Of a DNA stretch of 64,000 bases, positions 46,142 through 54,931 are shown piece by piece. A model generated the notes under the pieces. It was not told the origin of the DNA. It worked only from the letters and a program-made list of their open reading frames with translations, and did not search any database. This DNA comes from Pseudozobellia sp. WGM2 (lineage in GTDB: Bacteria; Bacteroidota; Bacteroidia; Flavobacteriales; Flavobacteriaceae): assembly GCF_017810075.1 (NCBI RefSeq), contig NZ_JADNYK010000005.1, positions 124,001-188,000 of the forward strand, written 5' to 3'. Every line of letters begins with the position of its first letter. Positions within the stretch are counted from its first letter, which is position 1. Position numbers and translations under genes: made by a program.

Positions 46142-46949
46142 ATTTTAGTTCAAATTCTAAAAATACAGGTAGATGGTCTGATAATTTTCGAGCCTTTGCC
46201 AAGTTTTCACAAGAACCCACATAATCGATAGTACCACTTTTTAGAAATGCTATTTTATCTGAATAAAAAATATTATCAATGGCATGGGAGAGATAACCTT
46301 GGCCACAAGACTTTTTTAAAGTGGTTTTTTTATTACTGACCGATGCTTTAAAACCCACATCTTTTAGTCCATTAAAAACAGCTTCTTTTTCATCCACATT
46401 AAAATCACCGGCCAAAATCAAGGGACGTTCTATAGTTGAAGTATTTAAATAGTGGGTAATCGCCTTTATTTCATCCTCTGGGTTTTTATTATGTGGCCTC
46501 GAGTGAAAATTAAGTACCGAAAATTTTTGGTCATCCACATAAAAATTAAGATAAAAGGGCTCTCTGTCCACCATTTTTTCAAGGGCGGATACCAAGGCGC
46601 CCCTATTTTTGATTTTGATTTGTTTGGTCTTCCAGATGATAGCATAGCGTTCGGCCGCAAATTTGGGGCTGTTGGTAGGGCTGCTGATTACATAATCCCA
46701 TTTGCTGCCCATTCTGTTTAAAATGTCGCTAAGCTTGGCCACGGCCTGAGCTCCACCATAGCCCGCTACCACCTCTTGTATGGCCACAATGTCTGCATTA
46801 CGTAAGATATTGGCGATTTCTTCTAGTTCATCAGAGTTTTTGCTTTGTCCAAAATCTTGAATGTTCCATGAGATGAGGGTGATTTTTTCTTGGGAGAAAA
46901 GGCTAAAACTTAAAAAAATATATAGATATAAAAGGAATGGTTTGAGCAT
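46140..46949 (-). CDS. exported endonuclease/exonuclease/phosphatase family protein
   Basis: A 269-residue protein with a signal peptide (PFLLYLYIFLSFSLFSQ). DNase I-fold motifs are in order: SWNIQDFG with Asn, AIQEV with the metal-binding Glu, the LNFHSRPH strand, GDFNVDE with Asp/Asn and the final SDHLPV with the catalytic His. It is therefore a Mg-dependent secreted nuclease or phosphodiesterase. The family is broad, so the substrate is open. It stands alone. A pair of Cys (CGQG and GSCEN) may form a disulfide in the periplasm. Confidence 0.92.
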   Translation of the reverse strand: MLKPFLLYLYIFLSFSLFSQEKITLISWNIQDFGQSKNSDELEEIANILRNADIVAIQEVVAGYGGAQAVAKLSDILNRMGSKWDYVISSPTNSPKFAAERYAIIWKTKQIKIKNRGALVSALEKMVDREPFYLNFYVDDQKFSVLNFHSRPHNKNPEDEIKAITHYLNTSTIERPLILAGDFNVDEKEAVFNGLKDVGFKASVSNKKTTLKKSCGQGYLSHAIDNIFYSDKIAFLKSGTIDYVGSCENLAKARKLSDHLPVFLEFELK

Positions 46950-47031
46950 AAGATGGTATTTCGAAACGAAATTAACATAAATAGATTTTGTTCATTACGG
47001 GATTCTGTAAAGTAGGTCAATAGAATTGTAA

Positions 47032-47039
47032 TAGGTTTG
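47032..47039 (+). promoter_or_regulatory. candidate -7 promoter box
   Basis: TAGGTTTG matches the Bacteroidota TAnnTTTG box 28 bases before the start codon at 47068. No clear TTG lies about 20 bases upstream. It would drive the plus-strand array that begins here. Confidence 0.35.
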
Positions 47040-47067
47040 GATATATCAAACCAAAATTACCTTACTG

Positions 47068-47442
47068 ATGAAATATGTTTTTAAGAAAGATATAAATAGT
47101 TACATATCTATCCTATGTGCAATAGTATTGTTGATTGCTACATTCTCAATAGGAAGTTCATATTATAGGTTTCTAAGAATTTTGGTCTTTCTTGGCGCAA
47201 TTGTGATAGGAAGTCAACTTTATAAGGACCCTTTTAAGATACTTTGTTTTGCTCTTATAGGCTATCTATTTAATCCCATATTTCCCGTTTATCTCTATCA
47301 AAAAGTAATTTGGATTCCTATAGATATACTTACCGCCCTACTATTCATCATACAATCATTTACAATTAAAAATAACAAACGCTTCATACCATACACCCGT
47401 AAGAAAACTACCAAATCTTATGGTAGAGATAGAAAATTCTAA
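47068..47442 (+). CDS. small four-TM membrane protein (DUF6804-like)
   Basis: A 124-residue protein with four hydrophobic helices (about 12-30, 34-48, 57-75 and 80-98) separated by very short loops, and a basic cytosolic tail. The FLRILVFLGAIVIGSQLYKD and IFPVYLYQKVIWIPIDILTALLFI segments resemble the DUF6804 family of small bacterial membrane proteins. Role unknown. First gene of the plus-strand array and just upstream of the TerB-like gene; the two are 16 bases apart. Confidence 0.65.
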   Translation: MKYVFKKDINSYISILCAIVLLIATFSIGSSYYRFLRILVFLGAIVIGSQLYKDPFKILCFALIGYLFNPIFPVYLYQKVIWIPIDILTALLFIIQSFTIKNNKRFIPYTRKKTTKSYGRDRKF

Positions 47443-47458
47443 AACCAAATATGTAAAC

Positions 47459-47863
47459 ATGGAAAAACCAACCATATCAGAAGAGATTAAAAGCCATTTT
47501 TTAAGACTCTACCAAATTGCTCTCACAGATGATGATTTTAGCCCTTTAGAACTGAGGTTGCTATATCAATTTGCAAGTGAGCGGAACATCTCTAGGGAAC
47601 AACTAGATGAAATTTTAACTTCACATTCCGGTGTCATTACTATTCCTGAAACTTTAGAAAAGAGAATTGAATACTTGTATGATTTTGCCTTAATGATTTG
47701 GGCAGATGAAAAAGTTACCGATGATGAGTACAATGCTTTAAAAAAGTACTGTAGAAAATTTGAATTTCTAGAAGAGAAAATAGTACCTCTCACAAATTAT
47801 TTAATTGAGAGTGCTAAAGAAGGAAAAACAAAAGAATCAATTCTACTTGAACTAAATAATTAA
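47459..47863 (+). CDS. TerB-like helical protein
   Basis: A 134-residue all-helical protein. I chose the start at 47459 (MEKPTISEEIK); the frame to 47420 overlaps the previous gene. The pattern of two similar units, HFLRLYQIALTDDDFSPLELRLLYQFA and YDFALMIWADEKVTDDEYNALKKYC, each with an acidic loop after the first helix, is that of tellurite-resistance TerB domains, which bind metal. Cytosolic. It precedes a coiled-coil membrane protein by three bases and a vWA-like lipoprotein follows, suggesting a Ter-related envelope complex. The link is inference. Confidence 0.7.
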   Translation: MEKPTISEEIKSHFLRLYQIALTDDDFSPLELRLLYQFASERNISREQLDEILTSHSGVITIPETLEKRIEYLYDFALMIWADEKVTDDEYNALKKYCRKFEFLEEKIVPLTNYLIESAKEGKTKESILLELNN

Positions 47864-47866
47864 AAA

Positions 47867-49132
47867 ATGGGACTTCTAAAAAGTATTGCTCAAATCAAAC
47901 AAAGTAAAACACCCGAACTAAACTTAACTCAACCGTCTTTTGAGGAACAGCGAAAAACGTATCACGCAGATGGATATTCCACTTCAAAATCATGTCAAGG
48001 TAGGTCTGAAAATCTACAGGCAAGTTTAGATGCTATCTACCATAAATTTGAGAACAATTGCAAAAAGGAAGAAATTGAGCAATTAAAACTTAAACAACCC
48101 TATGTTACGGAATTAAAGGGAAAGAAGACGCTCTTATTAACAAAAGATGAAGAACTGCAACGTGAAAAAGAACGTCTAAATCAAAAGGAAAATAAAGTTG
48201 AAAAGTTAAAAACCGATATTGTTAGCGTTAGAAGAAATCCTCAAGATTTTGGCATTCCCGTAGACAGGAGATCCTCGTCTAAGTTTTGGATTGGATCTGT
48301 ACTACTTCTATTTCTAACCGTTTATATCTTCATATTTTACATTTCTACATCCTTCTCTGCCTTTTTTAGAACTTTTGACCCATCAACTGAATTGTTTGGG
48401 GGTATGTTTTATCCTAAAGCTTTGCAAGAAGCCTATGATGCCGGAGCTTTGGAACTAGGTTTTATTCTGTTCATACCCTTTGTCTTTTTTGGTTTGGGTT
48501 ATTTGATTCACATATTTATGCACAAACAAAGCATTGGTAATGTTTTTAAAGTAATTCTTCTATTTATAACCACGTTTATTTTTGATGCACTTCTAGCCTA
48601 TTTAATAGACGAAAAACTATACAACCTAAATAAGACCTTTGAAGACCCAGAATTCTCCATTACTGTTGCGTTTACCAGCCCTAGTTTCTGGGTTATCATT
48701 TTTGCAGGATTTGTTTCCTATATCATATGGGGACTGGTTTTTGATATTGTGATGAAGGAACATGCAGATAGAGATAAAATCGAAAACTATATAGCTTCTT
48801 TAGAAAATGATATTAAAAATCAACTTCACATTATTGCTAAACAAAACGCTACCATTCTTTCATTAGAAAAAGTTATAAGTGAAAGCAAGATTAGATGCTC
48901 AGAATTAGAGGATATCATTGACGGTTTTATATTACCTATCAGAAACTATAAGGCATTGTCTTCCGAATATTTACAAGGATGGCAAGAATGCATTACTTCG
49001 GAAATTGTTTTGGGACCCGAGCAAACGAAAGATTATTTGAATGCTTGCAGAAAGGTTTATGATACCCATATTACCAAATTGGATTTGGATACAGATGACT
49101 ACCAAAACAAAGTGTACACTAAAACATTATAA
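47867..49132 (+). CDS. coiled-coil multi-pass membrane protein
   Basis: A 421-residue protein of no known family. Residues about 60-125 form a Lys/Glu coiled coil (EEIEQLKLKQPYVTELKGKK, EELQREKERLNQKENKVEK). Four TM helices at about 141-163, 200-222, 226-247 and 267-290 surround a short external loop. A second coiled coil (about 300-350) and a C-terminal cytosolic domain end the protein. The start is three bases after the TerB-like gene. The lipoprotein gene follows after one base. The arrangement suggests an inner-membrane scaffold. Confidence 0.7.
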   Translation: MGLLKSIAQIKQSKTPELNLTQPSFEEQRKTYHADGYSTSKSCQGRSENLQASLDAIYHKFENNCKKEEIEQLKLKQPYVTELKGKKTLLLTKDEELQREKERLNQKENKVEKLKTDIVSVRRNPQDFGIPVDRRSSSKFWIGSVLLLFLTVYIFIFYISTSFSAFFRTFDPSTELFGGMFYPKALQEAYDAGALELGFILFIPFVFFGLGYLIHIFMHKQSIGNVFKVILLFITTFIFDALLAYLIDEKLYNLNKTFEDPEFSITVAFTSPSFWVIIFAGFVSYIIWGLVFDIVMKEHADRDKIENYIASLENDIKNQLHIIAKQNATILSLEKVISESKIRCSELEDIIDGFILPIRNYKALSSEYLQGWQECITSEIVLGPEQTKDYLNACRKVYDTHITKLDLDTDDYQNKVYTKTL

Positions 49133-49133
49133 T

Positions 49134-50057
49134 ATGAAAAGCAAAATACAAGTGATACTACTATCTGTATTCGCTCTAATAACATTTTCTTGCAACTCAG
49201 ATAAGAAAAAAATTGAGAAAGCTATCACTATTTCAAAATCCAACGCCGATGGCAATTGCCCAAACTTTATTATAGAGAACAGAGAAAACAACCTAAACAT
49301 TAGCGTTTTTTTAGATCTTTCCGATAGAATTACCCAACCAAAGACTATTCTAAAAGATACGGAATATCTTAAAAGTATTTCTAAGGCGTTTACCAATCAT
49401 GTAAAGACAAAAAAATTAATACTCTTACAAGATAAAATTCAGCTTTATTTTAACCCTGAACCTACGAATAACAACATTAATGGTGTTGCCGAAAAGCTTC
49501 ATATAGAGTTCGATAAAAATTCGCCTAAAGCAAAAATTTCGGAGACAGAAGAGTTATACGCGAGCCAACCTAAAGAGATATATAATCTAGCTTTAGCAGA
49601 TTCTGAAAATCCCAGAGACTTTCCGGGATCGGATATATGGAGGTTTTTCAAGGATAATGTAAAGGATTACACAATTAGCAATTGTCATAGAAATATTCTG
49701 GTTGTACTTACCGATGGCTATATGTACCATGACAATAGCCAAATGAAAGAGGGCAACTTAAGCTCGTATCTAACTCCAAAATCACTGGGTAAGCTTCCTT
49801 TTTCAAAGTCAAATTGGAATGAAACCCTTACAGAAAAAGGTTATGGTTTTATAAAAGCAAATGATGGCTTAGGAGACTTAGAGGTATTAGTAATCGGTAT
49901 TGAAAGCTTAAACCCTAAAAACCCATATGCTATTGATGTGATGAGAGCCTATTGGACCAATTGGTTCAACGAAATGGGAGTTAAGAAATTTAAAATCCAA
50001 AATGCTGACTTGGCATCAAGTGTTGAAAAAGTAATCTTTGAATTTATAAACCCATGA
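49134..50057 (+). CDS. vWA-like lipoprotein
   Basis: A 307-residue protein started at 49134 because this gives a clean lipoprotein signal (MKSKIQVILLSVFALITFSC, Cys20); the ORF to 49041 runs through the previous gene. The mature part has LDLSDRIT near residue 65 (MIDAS-like DxSxR) and ILVVLTDGYMY near 195 (TDG), features of a von Willebrand A-like fold that binds a divalent ion and ligand. Lipid anchored at the periplasmic face. It partners the coiled-coil membrane protein upstream and overlaps the next gene by four bases. Confidence 0.7.
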   Translation: MKSKIQVILLSVFALITFSCNSDKKKIEKAITISKSNADGNCPNFIIENRENNLNISVFLDLSDRITQPKTILKDTEYLKSISKAFTNHVKTKKLILLQDKIQLYFNPEPTNNNINGVAEKLHIEFDKNSPKAKISETEELYASQPKEIYNLALADSENPRDFPGSDIWRFFKDNVKDYTISNCHRNILVVLTDGYMYHDNSQMKEGNLSSYLTPKSLGKLPFSKSNWNETLTEKGYGFIKANDGLGDLEVLVIGIESLNPKNPYAIDVMRAYWTNWFNEMGVKKFKIQNADLASSVEKVIFEFINP

Positions 50058-50410
50058 GAAAGCTCACTCTATTTTTTATTTTACTCTCCTCCCAAAGTAA
50101 TTTCTACGCTCAAACCTCCTGTTCTGATTTGTTGAATAGGGTTGAATCTGAAAGTTACGGTACCACATATTCTAGTTATGGAAGCGATGCCATTTCACAG
50201 GTTACCTTTTATGATTTAACCGATGATAGTTATAACACCTATTATTTTGCCGTAGTACAGTTTACAAGTTCGTATAATAAATACATTTACCAAGTAAGTT
50301 CCATTACAGAAAGAAACTACTCGTACAATTATATTACAAGTGCTGGGAAAGCATTTTGGAAATACATACAGCCCTATAATGAGAATCTAAACTGTGCTCC
50401 GGATTTTTAA
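50054..50410 (+). CDS. exported KTSC-like small protein
   Basis: A 118-residue protein with a signal peptide (LTLFFILLSSQSNFYAQ, cleavage near residue 20). The mature part, SDAISQVTFYDL, YFAVVQFTSSYNKYIYQVSS and SAGKAFWKYIQPYN, fits the short KTSC fold found in phage and bacterial proteins. The Tyr/Ser-rich composition is striking. The start overlaps the vWA-like gene's end by four bases, so it is the last gene of that cassette. Function unknown. Confidence 0.6.
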   Translation: MRKLTLFFILLSSQSNFYAQTSCSDLLNRVESESYGTTYSSYGSDAISQVTFYDLTDDSYNTYYFAVVQFTSSYNKYIYQVSSITERNYSYNYITSAGKAFWKYIQPYNENLNCAPDF

Positions 50411-50574
50411 ACTGAACCTTATAATATGAAAACAAAATTGCTAGTACTCTAATTATCTGAGAATTGACAATGTTACAGTTGGAACACTATTTAAGAATAT
50501 GAAATTATCATCGTTTTAAAGATGCTTTTATTATTTTGGTAGTAGATATTATCCCATAAAATTTTAATATAAAA

Positions 50575-51132
50575 ATGCCAGATTGTATTGATTGCGGTGA
50601 ATACACCAAATTCAACAATGGTTTATGTACCGAATGTTATAATAAGAAAAACGGAAATCCATGGGTTTCTGGAGTCATTAAAGGCCGTATTGCAGAAACC
50701 ATTATAGAACAACTTTTTATGTCCCTAGATTTTCAAGTTTTTAAATACGGAATGGAAAACTCCATTCCCGGTATAACAGACTTACTCAAAGGTGTGCGCG
50801 GCGATGTTGTTAAAAACATACGTCAAATGCCCGATTTTGTAGTTTTCAAACATAAACAAGCCCATTTTATTGAGGTAAAATACCGTAAGAGCGGTAAATT
50901 ATCTAAAACTGATATTGAAAAATATGGCAAATATCCTTTTGAAAATGCCTTGTTTGTTTTGGTAACCCCAAAACACATAAAATGTATATCCTATTCCGAA
51001 TTAAAAGCCGGTAAAGAGATAACAGAAAAATGCAGGAACTGGCTTGGTAAACGAAAAGAATTCGAAACTGATAGCGAACTTATTATTGACTACTGTAAAT
51101 ACGCTACTAAGTTTTTTGAAAATGTTGATTAA
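50575..51132 (+). CDS. zinc-ribbon PD-(D/E)XK nuclease-like protein
   Basis: A 185-residue protein. The N-terminus has a CxxC..CxxC zinc ribbon (CIDCGEYTKFNNGLCTEC, residues 4-21). A PD-(D/E)XK core follows: Glu in GRIAETIIEQL near residue 46, PDFVVF near 92, and FIEVKYRKS near 104, matching the PD-x(10-13)-ExK layout of restriction-type endonucleases. Cytosolic. It is encoded 24 bases before hsdM, so it may be an extra nuclease or a specificity aid of the type I system. The catalytic identification rests on motif spacing. Confidence 0.72.
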   Translation: MPDCIDCGEYTKFNNGLCTECYNKKNGNPWVSGVIKGRIAETIIEQLFMSLDFQVFKYGMENSIPGITDLLKGVRGDVVKNIRQMPDFVVFKHKQAHFIEVKYRKSGKLSKTDIEKYGKYPFENALFVLVTPKHIKCISYSELKAGKEITEKCRNWLGKRKEFETDSELIIDYCKYATKFFENVD

Positions 51133-51156
51133 CAAAACAGATAAAGAATTCCAATA

Positions 51157-53562
51157 ATGAACAAATCATCCCACAATAAATTAGTATCCTTTATTTGGTC
51201 TATTGCAGACGACTGTTTACGAGACGTATATGTACGCGGCAAGTATAGAGATGTTATTTTACCAATGATTGTACTGCGTCGTTTAGATGCCTTGCTTGAA
51301 CCCACAAAAGAAGCCGTTTTAGAAGAGCTTGCTTTTCAAAGAGATGAAGCTGGCTTTACAGAATGGGACGAGACAGGGTTGCGCCAAGCCTCTGGTTTTG
51401 TTTTTTACAATACCAGTAAGTGGACACTTCAACAATTAAAAGATACTGCCACCAATAGTACACAAATACTACAGGCTAATTTTGAAGATTACTTAAACGG
51501 ATTTAGCCCTAATGTAAAAGAGATTATTCAAAAATTTAAACTGCGTAGTCAGGTTGCTCACATGGCTAATAAAGATGTGCTTTTAGATGTTTTGGAAAAG
51601 TTTACATCTTCAAAAATTAACCTTACCCCTTTTGAAAAAGAAGACCCGAACGGCAGAAAACTACCGGCACTTTCTAATTTAGGAATGGGGTATGTATTTG
51701 AAGAACTCATTAGAAAGTTCAACGAAGAAAATAACGAAGAAGCTGGAGAGCATTTTACCCCACGTGAGGTGATTGATTTAATGACCCACATTATCTTCGA
51801 CCCCATTAAAGACAACTTACCACCGGTAATGACTATTTATGATCCAGCTTGCGGGTCTGGAGGAATGCTTACCGAGAGCCAAAACTTTATTAAAGATGAA
51901 GAAGGAGAAATAAGAGCCATAGGAGATGTGTACCTCTACGGTAAAGAAATAAACGACGAAACTTACGCCATTTGTAAGTCCGATATGATGATCAAGGGCA
52001 ACAATCCCGAAAACATTAGGGTTGGCTCTACCCTATCTACCGATGAGTTTGCAGGCACTACGTTCGATTTTATGCTCTCTAACCCTCCTTACGGAAAGTC
52101 TTGGAGTAGCGAGCAGAAATACATTAAGGATGGTAGAGATGTGATTGACCCACGTTTTCAGATTAAACTGAAAAATTACTGGGGAATAGAAGAAGAACAG
52201 GATGCTACTCCACGTTCTTCTGATGGGCAATTATTGTTTTTAATGGAAATGGTTTCTAAAATGAAACCCTTATCGCAAAGCAAAACAGGAACCCGTATTG
52301 CATCGGTACATAATGGCAGTAGTCTGTTTACGGGCGATGCCGGTGGCGGAGAAAGCAACATCCGTAGACACATTATAGAAAACGATTGGTTAGAAGCTAT
52401 TGTGCAATTGCCAAACAACCTATTTTATAATACAGGAATTACGACGTATATCTGGATTTTAAGCAACAACAAAGCTGCCAACCGTAAAGGCAAAGTACAA
52501 TTGATTGATGCAGTACAACTTTACCGTAAATTACGTAAAGCCTTAGGAAACAAAAACTGCGAGTTCTCGCCAAAACACATTACTAAAATCGTAAATACTT
52601 ATAAAAACATGAGTGTTGAAGAACGTGTAGGTGAGCAAGGTATTTCTTCAAAAGTTTTTGATAATTCGGATTTTGGGTATTATAAAGCCACTATAGAAAG
52701 ACCAAAACGTTTAAAAGCACAATTTACAGCAGAGCGTATTGAAGCACTTCGTTACGACAGAGTCTTACAAGAACCGATGCAATATGCGTTTGAAACCTTT
52801 GGAGAAAGTATATACACCAACACCAAGCAACACGAAAAAGATTTGTTAGAATGGTGCGAAAAAAACGAGTTAAACTTATCTTCTGCTAATAAAACAAAAC
52901 TGACCAAGCCTGCAACATGGCAAAAGCATTTAAACTTAGTAAAAGCAGGAACTATTTTGCTAAAAGCCATTGATGAAGAGGAATACAATGACTTTAACGA
53001 GTTTAAAAAGTTAGTTGATGACGAAATTAAAAAGCAGAAACTAAGCATAAGTGCCAGTGATAAAAAAGCCATTTTAAATGCGGTAAGTTGGTATGATGCC
53101 GAAGCAGATAAAGTGATTAGAAAAGTAGAAAAACTATCTGGAGATAAATTAACCAAACTCTTAGCACATTTAGATTGCGAAGAAAAAGACTTACCCGACT
53201 TTGGGTATTATGGTTTTAGTAACGATGTCACCTCGAGCATGTCACCTCGAGCGCAGTCGAGAGGCGAGAGGTCTTTAAAGAAGGGAGAGTACATCACCTA
53301 CGAAACAGAAAGTGACTTACGAGACACTGAAAACGTACCACTTAAAGACAACATACACAGTTACTTTAAACGCGAAGTACAACCACACGTGCCAGAAGCA
53401 TGGATAAACCTAGACGCCACCAAAATTGGTTACGAAATTAGCTTTAACAAATACTTCTACAAGCACACACCATTACGTAACATAGAAGACGTTACTAAAG
53501 ATATACTAGACTTAGAAAAACAAAGTGATGGTTTAATTACTGAGATTTTAAACTTGGTATAA
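51157..53562 (+). CDS. hsdM: type I restriction-modification methyltransferase subunit
   Basis: An 801-residue N6-adenine methyltransferase subunit. N-terminal helical domain (HsdM_N, about 8-160), SAM-binding motif YDPACGSGGML near residue 228, catalytic NPPYGKSW near residue 309, then the helical C-terminal specificity-subunit-contact region with GEYITYETESDLRDTENVPLKD near 710. The length exceeds typical 500-650 because of a long insert before that motif and an in-frame palindromic repeat at 53227-53270. It overlaps hsdS by one base. The complex with HsdS methylates the host DNA target. Confidence 0.95.
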   Translation: MNKSSHNKLVSFIWSIADDCLRDVYVRGKYRDVILPMIVLRRLDALLEPTKEAVLEELAFQRDEAGFTEWDETGLRQASGFVFYNTSKWTLQQLKDTATNSTQILQANFEDYLNGFSPNVKEIIQKFKLRSQVAHMANKDVLLDVLEKFTSSKINLTPFEKEDPNGRKLPALSNLGMGYVFEELIRKFNEENNEEAGEHFTPREVIDLMTHIIFDPIKDNLPPVMTIYDPACGSGGMLTESQNFIKDEEGEIRAIGDVYLYGKEINDETYAICKSDMMIKGNNPENIRVGSTLSTDEFAGTTFDFMLSNPPYGKSWSSEQKYIKDGRDVIDPRFQIKLKNYWGIEEEQDATPRSSDGQLLFLMEMVSKMKPLSQSKTGTRIASVHNGSSLFTGDAGGGESNIRRHIIENDWLEAIVQLPNNLFYNTGITTYIWILSNNKAANRKGKVQLIDAVQLYRKLRKALGNKNCEFSPKHITKIVNTYKNMSVEERVGEQGISSKVFDNSDFGYYKATIERPKRLKAQFTAERIEALRYDRVLQEPMQYAFETFGESIYTNTKQHEKDLLEWCEKNELNLSSANKTKLTKPATWQKHLNLVKAGTILLKAIDEEEYNDFNEFKKLVDDEIKKQKLSISASDKKAILNAVSWYDAEADKVIRKVEKLSGDKLTKLLAHLDCEEKDLPDFGYYGFSNDVTSSMSPRAQSRGERSLKKGEYITYETESDLRDTENVPLKDNIHSYFKREVQPHVPEAWINLDATKIGYEISFNKYFYKHTPLRNIEDVTKDILDLEKQSDGLITEILNLV
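53227..53270. repeat. palindromic repeat inserted in hsdM
   Basis: GTCACCTCGAGC at 53227-53238 repeats at 53241-53252 and runs into CCTCGAGCGCAGTCGAGAGG, a hairpin with a CTCGA/TCGAG stem. This GTCACCTCGAGCGCAGTCGAG motif resembles dispersed palindromic repeats that I recall from intergenic regions of Flavobacteriaceae. It lies in frame and adds about 15 residues (TSSMSPRAQSRGERS) to HsdM. Confidence 0.75.
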
Positions 53563-54929
53563 TGATAGAAGCAAAAACAAAAATAGAGCGTTACGAAAGC
53601 TATAGAGATTCTGGAATAGAATGGTTAGGAGAAATCCCTGAGCACTGGAAGATTGAATCCTTTAAACATATTCTAACAGAACGTAATGAAAAAAATGCGC
53701 CTATCAGAACTAAAGAGATTTTATCCCTTTCTATTGATAAAGGTGTTACTCTATATGCTGAAAAGACTACAAATTTAGACAGATTCAAAGATGACTTTTC
53801 CAAATATAAGTTAGCTCAAAAAGGTGATTTAGTGTTTAATAGCATGAATATGATTGTTGGAGCAGTTGGTGTTTCCGACTATTTTGGGTGTGTAAGTCCT
53901 GTTTATTATACATACTATGGAGAACTTAATAATTCTGATACTTCAAAGTTTTATGAATATTTGTTTAGAAGTAAAATAGTTCAAGGTGTTTTGTATAGTC
54001 TTGGAAAAGGATTAATGGCTATTGATAGAGGTGATGGGAAATATAACACTTTGAGGTTAAAAGTTTCTAGAGATGATTTACGGTCGATGAAATTGCCATT
54101 TCCTAATTCCTCAGAACAAACCCAAATAGTACAGTTTTTAAACGATAAAACCACCAAAATAGAGGACGCTATTGCTATTAAACAGCAACAAATAAGCTTA
54201 CTTAAAGAACGCAAACAAATTTTAATACACAAAGCTGTAACACGTGGTTTAGACGATAGTGTCGCCTTGAAAGATTCTGGTGTGGAGTGGATTGGGGAGA
54301 TTCCTGAGCATTGGAATTGCGTTAAATTTAAATTTATTATTCGCACCAAGGCTCGATTGGGCTGGAAAGGATTAAAGGCGGCTGAATATGTTGACAAAAG
54401 TAATTTTGGTTTTCTTTCAACACCAAATATTAAAACCAGAGATATTGATTTTAATAGTGCATACTTTATTACTAAAAGAAGATATTACGAATCACCTGAA
54501 ATTATGCTACAAAAAGGTGATGTTCTATTAGTAAAAGATGGTTCAACATTAGGAATTTCAAATATAGTGAGAGACTTACCTTTTAAATGTACTGTAAATT
54601 CTTCTATTGCTGTTTTACGTGTAATGAATGGTGTAAATCTTTTACCAGAATATTTAAACTACTTTTTGAAGAGCGAAACTTGTCAAAGAATTATTGATAA
54701 GAAAAAAGATGGTATGGGGGTACCTCATCTGTTCCAATCTGATATAAACAATTTTAGTGTTCCTATTTTCTCAATTGAAGAGCAGAGTCAAATCTCAGAA
54801 TATATAGAAAAATCATCTATTAAACTTGATGAAGCTATTGGCTTAAAACAGCAAGAAATTGCCAAGTTAAGAGAGTATAAGAGTAGTTTAATAAATGGGG
54901 TGGTAACTGGTAAGGTGAAGGTATGTTAG
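53562..54929 (+). CDS. hsdS: type I restriction-modification specificity subunit
   Basis: A 455-residue DNA-recognition subunit with two target-recognition domains, each opened by a similar motif: DSGIEWLGEIPEHWKIESFKH at about residue 15 and DSGVEWIGEIPEHWNCVKFKF at about 240. Helical spacers (SSEQTQIVQFLNDKTTKIEDAI, and IEEQSQISEYIEKSSIKLDEAI) separate them. Each TRD reads half of a bipartite target, so the target sequence cannot be told. It starts at the overlapping TAATG of hsdM. The DUF262 gene follows at once. Confidence 0.95.
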   Translation: MIEAKTKIERYESYRDSGIEWLGEIPEHWKIESFKHILTERNEKNAPIRTKEILSLSIDKGVTLYAEKTTNLDRFKDDFSKYKLAQKGDLVFNSMNMIVGAVGVSDYFGCVSPVYYTYYGELNNSDTSKFYEYLFRSKIVQGVLYSLGKGLMAIDRGDGKYNTLRLKVSRDDLRSMKLPFPNSSEQTQIVQFLNDKTTKIEDAIAIKQQQISLLKERKQILIHKAVTRGLDDSVALKDSGVEWIGEIPEHWNCVKFKFIIRTKARLGWKGLKAAEYVDKSNFGFLSTPNIKTRDIDFNSAYFITKRRYYESPEIMLQKGDVLLVKDGSTLGISNIVRDLPFKCTVNSSIAVLRVMNGVNLLPEYLNYFLKSETCQRIIDKKKDGMGVPHLFQSDINNFSVPIFSIEEQSQISEYIEKSSIKLDEAIGLKQQEIAKLREYKSSLINGVVTGKVKVC

Positions 54930-54931
54930 GG

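Noticed and set aside
50426-50452. Short frame MKTKLLVL followed by a stop
   Set aside because: It looks like the beginning of a signal peptide, but only eight codons remain; possibly a remnant of a lost exported protein, too short to call.
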